From the NCBI GenBank assembly GCA_027624315.1, contig JAQBXX010000010.1:1-38881 (forward strand): 38,881 nt of DNA. Reading direction: 5' to 3'. Below, piece by piece: positions 38,759 to 38,881 of this stretch. This DNA comes from Pseudomonadota bacterium. Lineage in GTDB: Bacteria; Pseudomonadota; Gammaproteobacteria; SURF-13. Positions within the stretch are counted from its first letter, which is position 1. The number at the start of each line of letters is the position of its first letter. Under the pieces are notes generated by a model, which was not told the origin of the DNA, searched no databases, and worked only from the letters and a program-made list of their open reading frames with translations. The position numbers and the translations under genes were made by a program.

Positions 38759-38881
38759 ATGAAACAATGGATGCTGATAAGCGGCGTGCTGGCCCTGGTG
38801 CTCGGCGCCTGCGGCAAAGAGGAAGAGACCACGATCACCCCGACTGCGGAAGAGGCGGCCCCGGCAGCCCCGGCACCCGCC
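38759..38881 (+). CDS. lipoprotein, 5' part (cut by window end)
   Basis: The first 41 codons of a lipoprotein: a basic start MKQWMLISG, a hydrophobic stretch, and the lipobox VLGAC with Cys18 expected to be lipidated, then a charged and Ala/Pro-rich linker (KEEETT, AAPAAPAPA). AAGGAG lies eight bases upstream of the ATG. The function cannot be told from this part. Confidence 0.8.
   Translation, partial: MKQWMLISGVLALVLGACGKEEETTITPTAEEAAPAAPAPA

Overview
The window is GC-rich, densely coded, and reads as a chromosome segment of a gammaproteobacterium. Two conserved gene orders support this. One is yebC-ruvCAB-ybgC-tolQRAB-pal-cpoB-queE-queC-tRNA-Lys, which matches the Pseudomonas arrangement. 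The other is atpEFHAGDC-glmU-glmS, the 3' part of the usual gammaproteobacterial ATP synthase locus. The pair rng-yhdP fits the same group. I cannot name a genus from the sequence. A persulfide-handling cluster would suit a sulfur-metabolising or metal-exposed lineage.

Layout. 1-10.0 kb, + strand: YebC, Holliday-junction resolution (RuvCAB), the Tol-Pal envelope system, and two queuosine-precursor enzymes. 10.0-10.5 kb: a breakpoint-like patch with palindromic repeats, tRNA-Lys(UUU) and a frameshifted stub of mscL. 10.5-12.9 kb, + strand: an ETHE1-like persulfide dioxygenase with an apparent frameshift, a TauE/SafE exporter and two YeeE/YedE half-transporters. 12.9-22.3 kb, - strand: glmS, glmU and atpC-D-G-A-H-F-E. 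22.4-23.2 kb: an intact-looking IS1595-family element where atpB should begin. 23.2-23.4 kb: repeat debris. 23.4-29.6 kb: ttcA (-), a stomatin/NfeD pair, rsmE, hemF, a SET-domain gene, msrA, an ArsC-family gene and an unknown AT-richer membrane gene. 29.7-32.7 kb, - strand: a three-gene ABC export system (membrane fusion protein, permease, ATPase). 32.9-38.9 kb, + strand: a small GspC-like membrane protein, RNase G, the giant AsmA-like protein YhdP, and the start of a lipoprotein gene.

The coding content is mostly housekeeping; the unusual content lies between genes. (i) Three copies of a foldback element, two nested in a larger palindrome between yebC and ruvC and one filling the queE-queC gap, share a core (CAAGGCGC ... 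small hairpin with a TGAC loop ... GCAACGC) but have different, self-complementary arms at each site. (ii) Four spacers of the atp-glm region (atpA/atpG, atpG/atpD, atpD/atpC, glmU/glmS) each hold a hairpin whose arms are degenerate 7- or 8-nt tandem repeats, with a different unit family in different spacers. (iii) The atp operon ends at atpE: atpB and atpI are absent, and the IS in their place has long inverted repeats but no target-site duplication, which points to an IS-mediated rearrangement or an assembly join. (iv) Other palindromes sit in nearly every larger gap, and one appears to lie in frame inside rsmE. All calls are from reading the sequence only; no database search was made.
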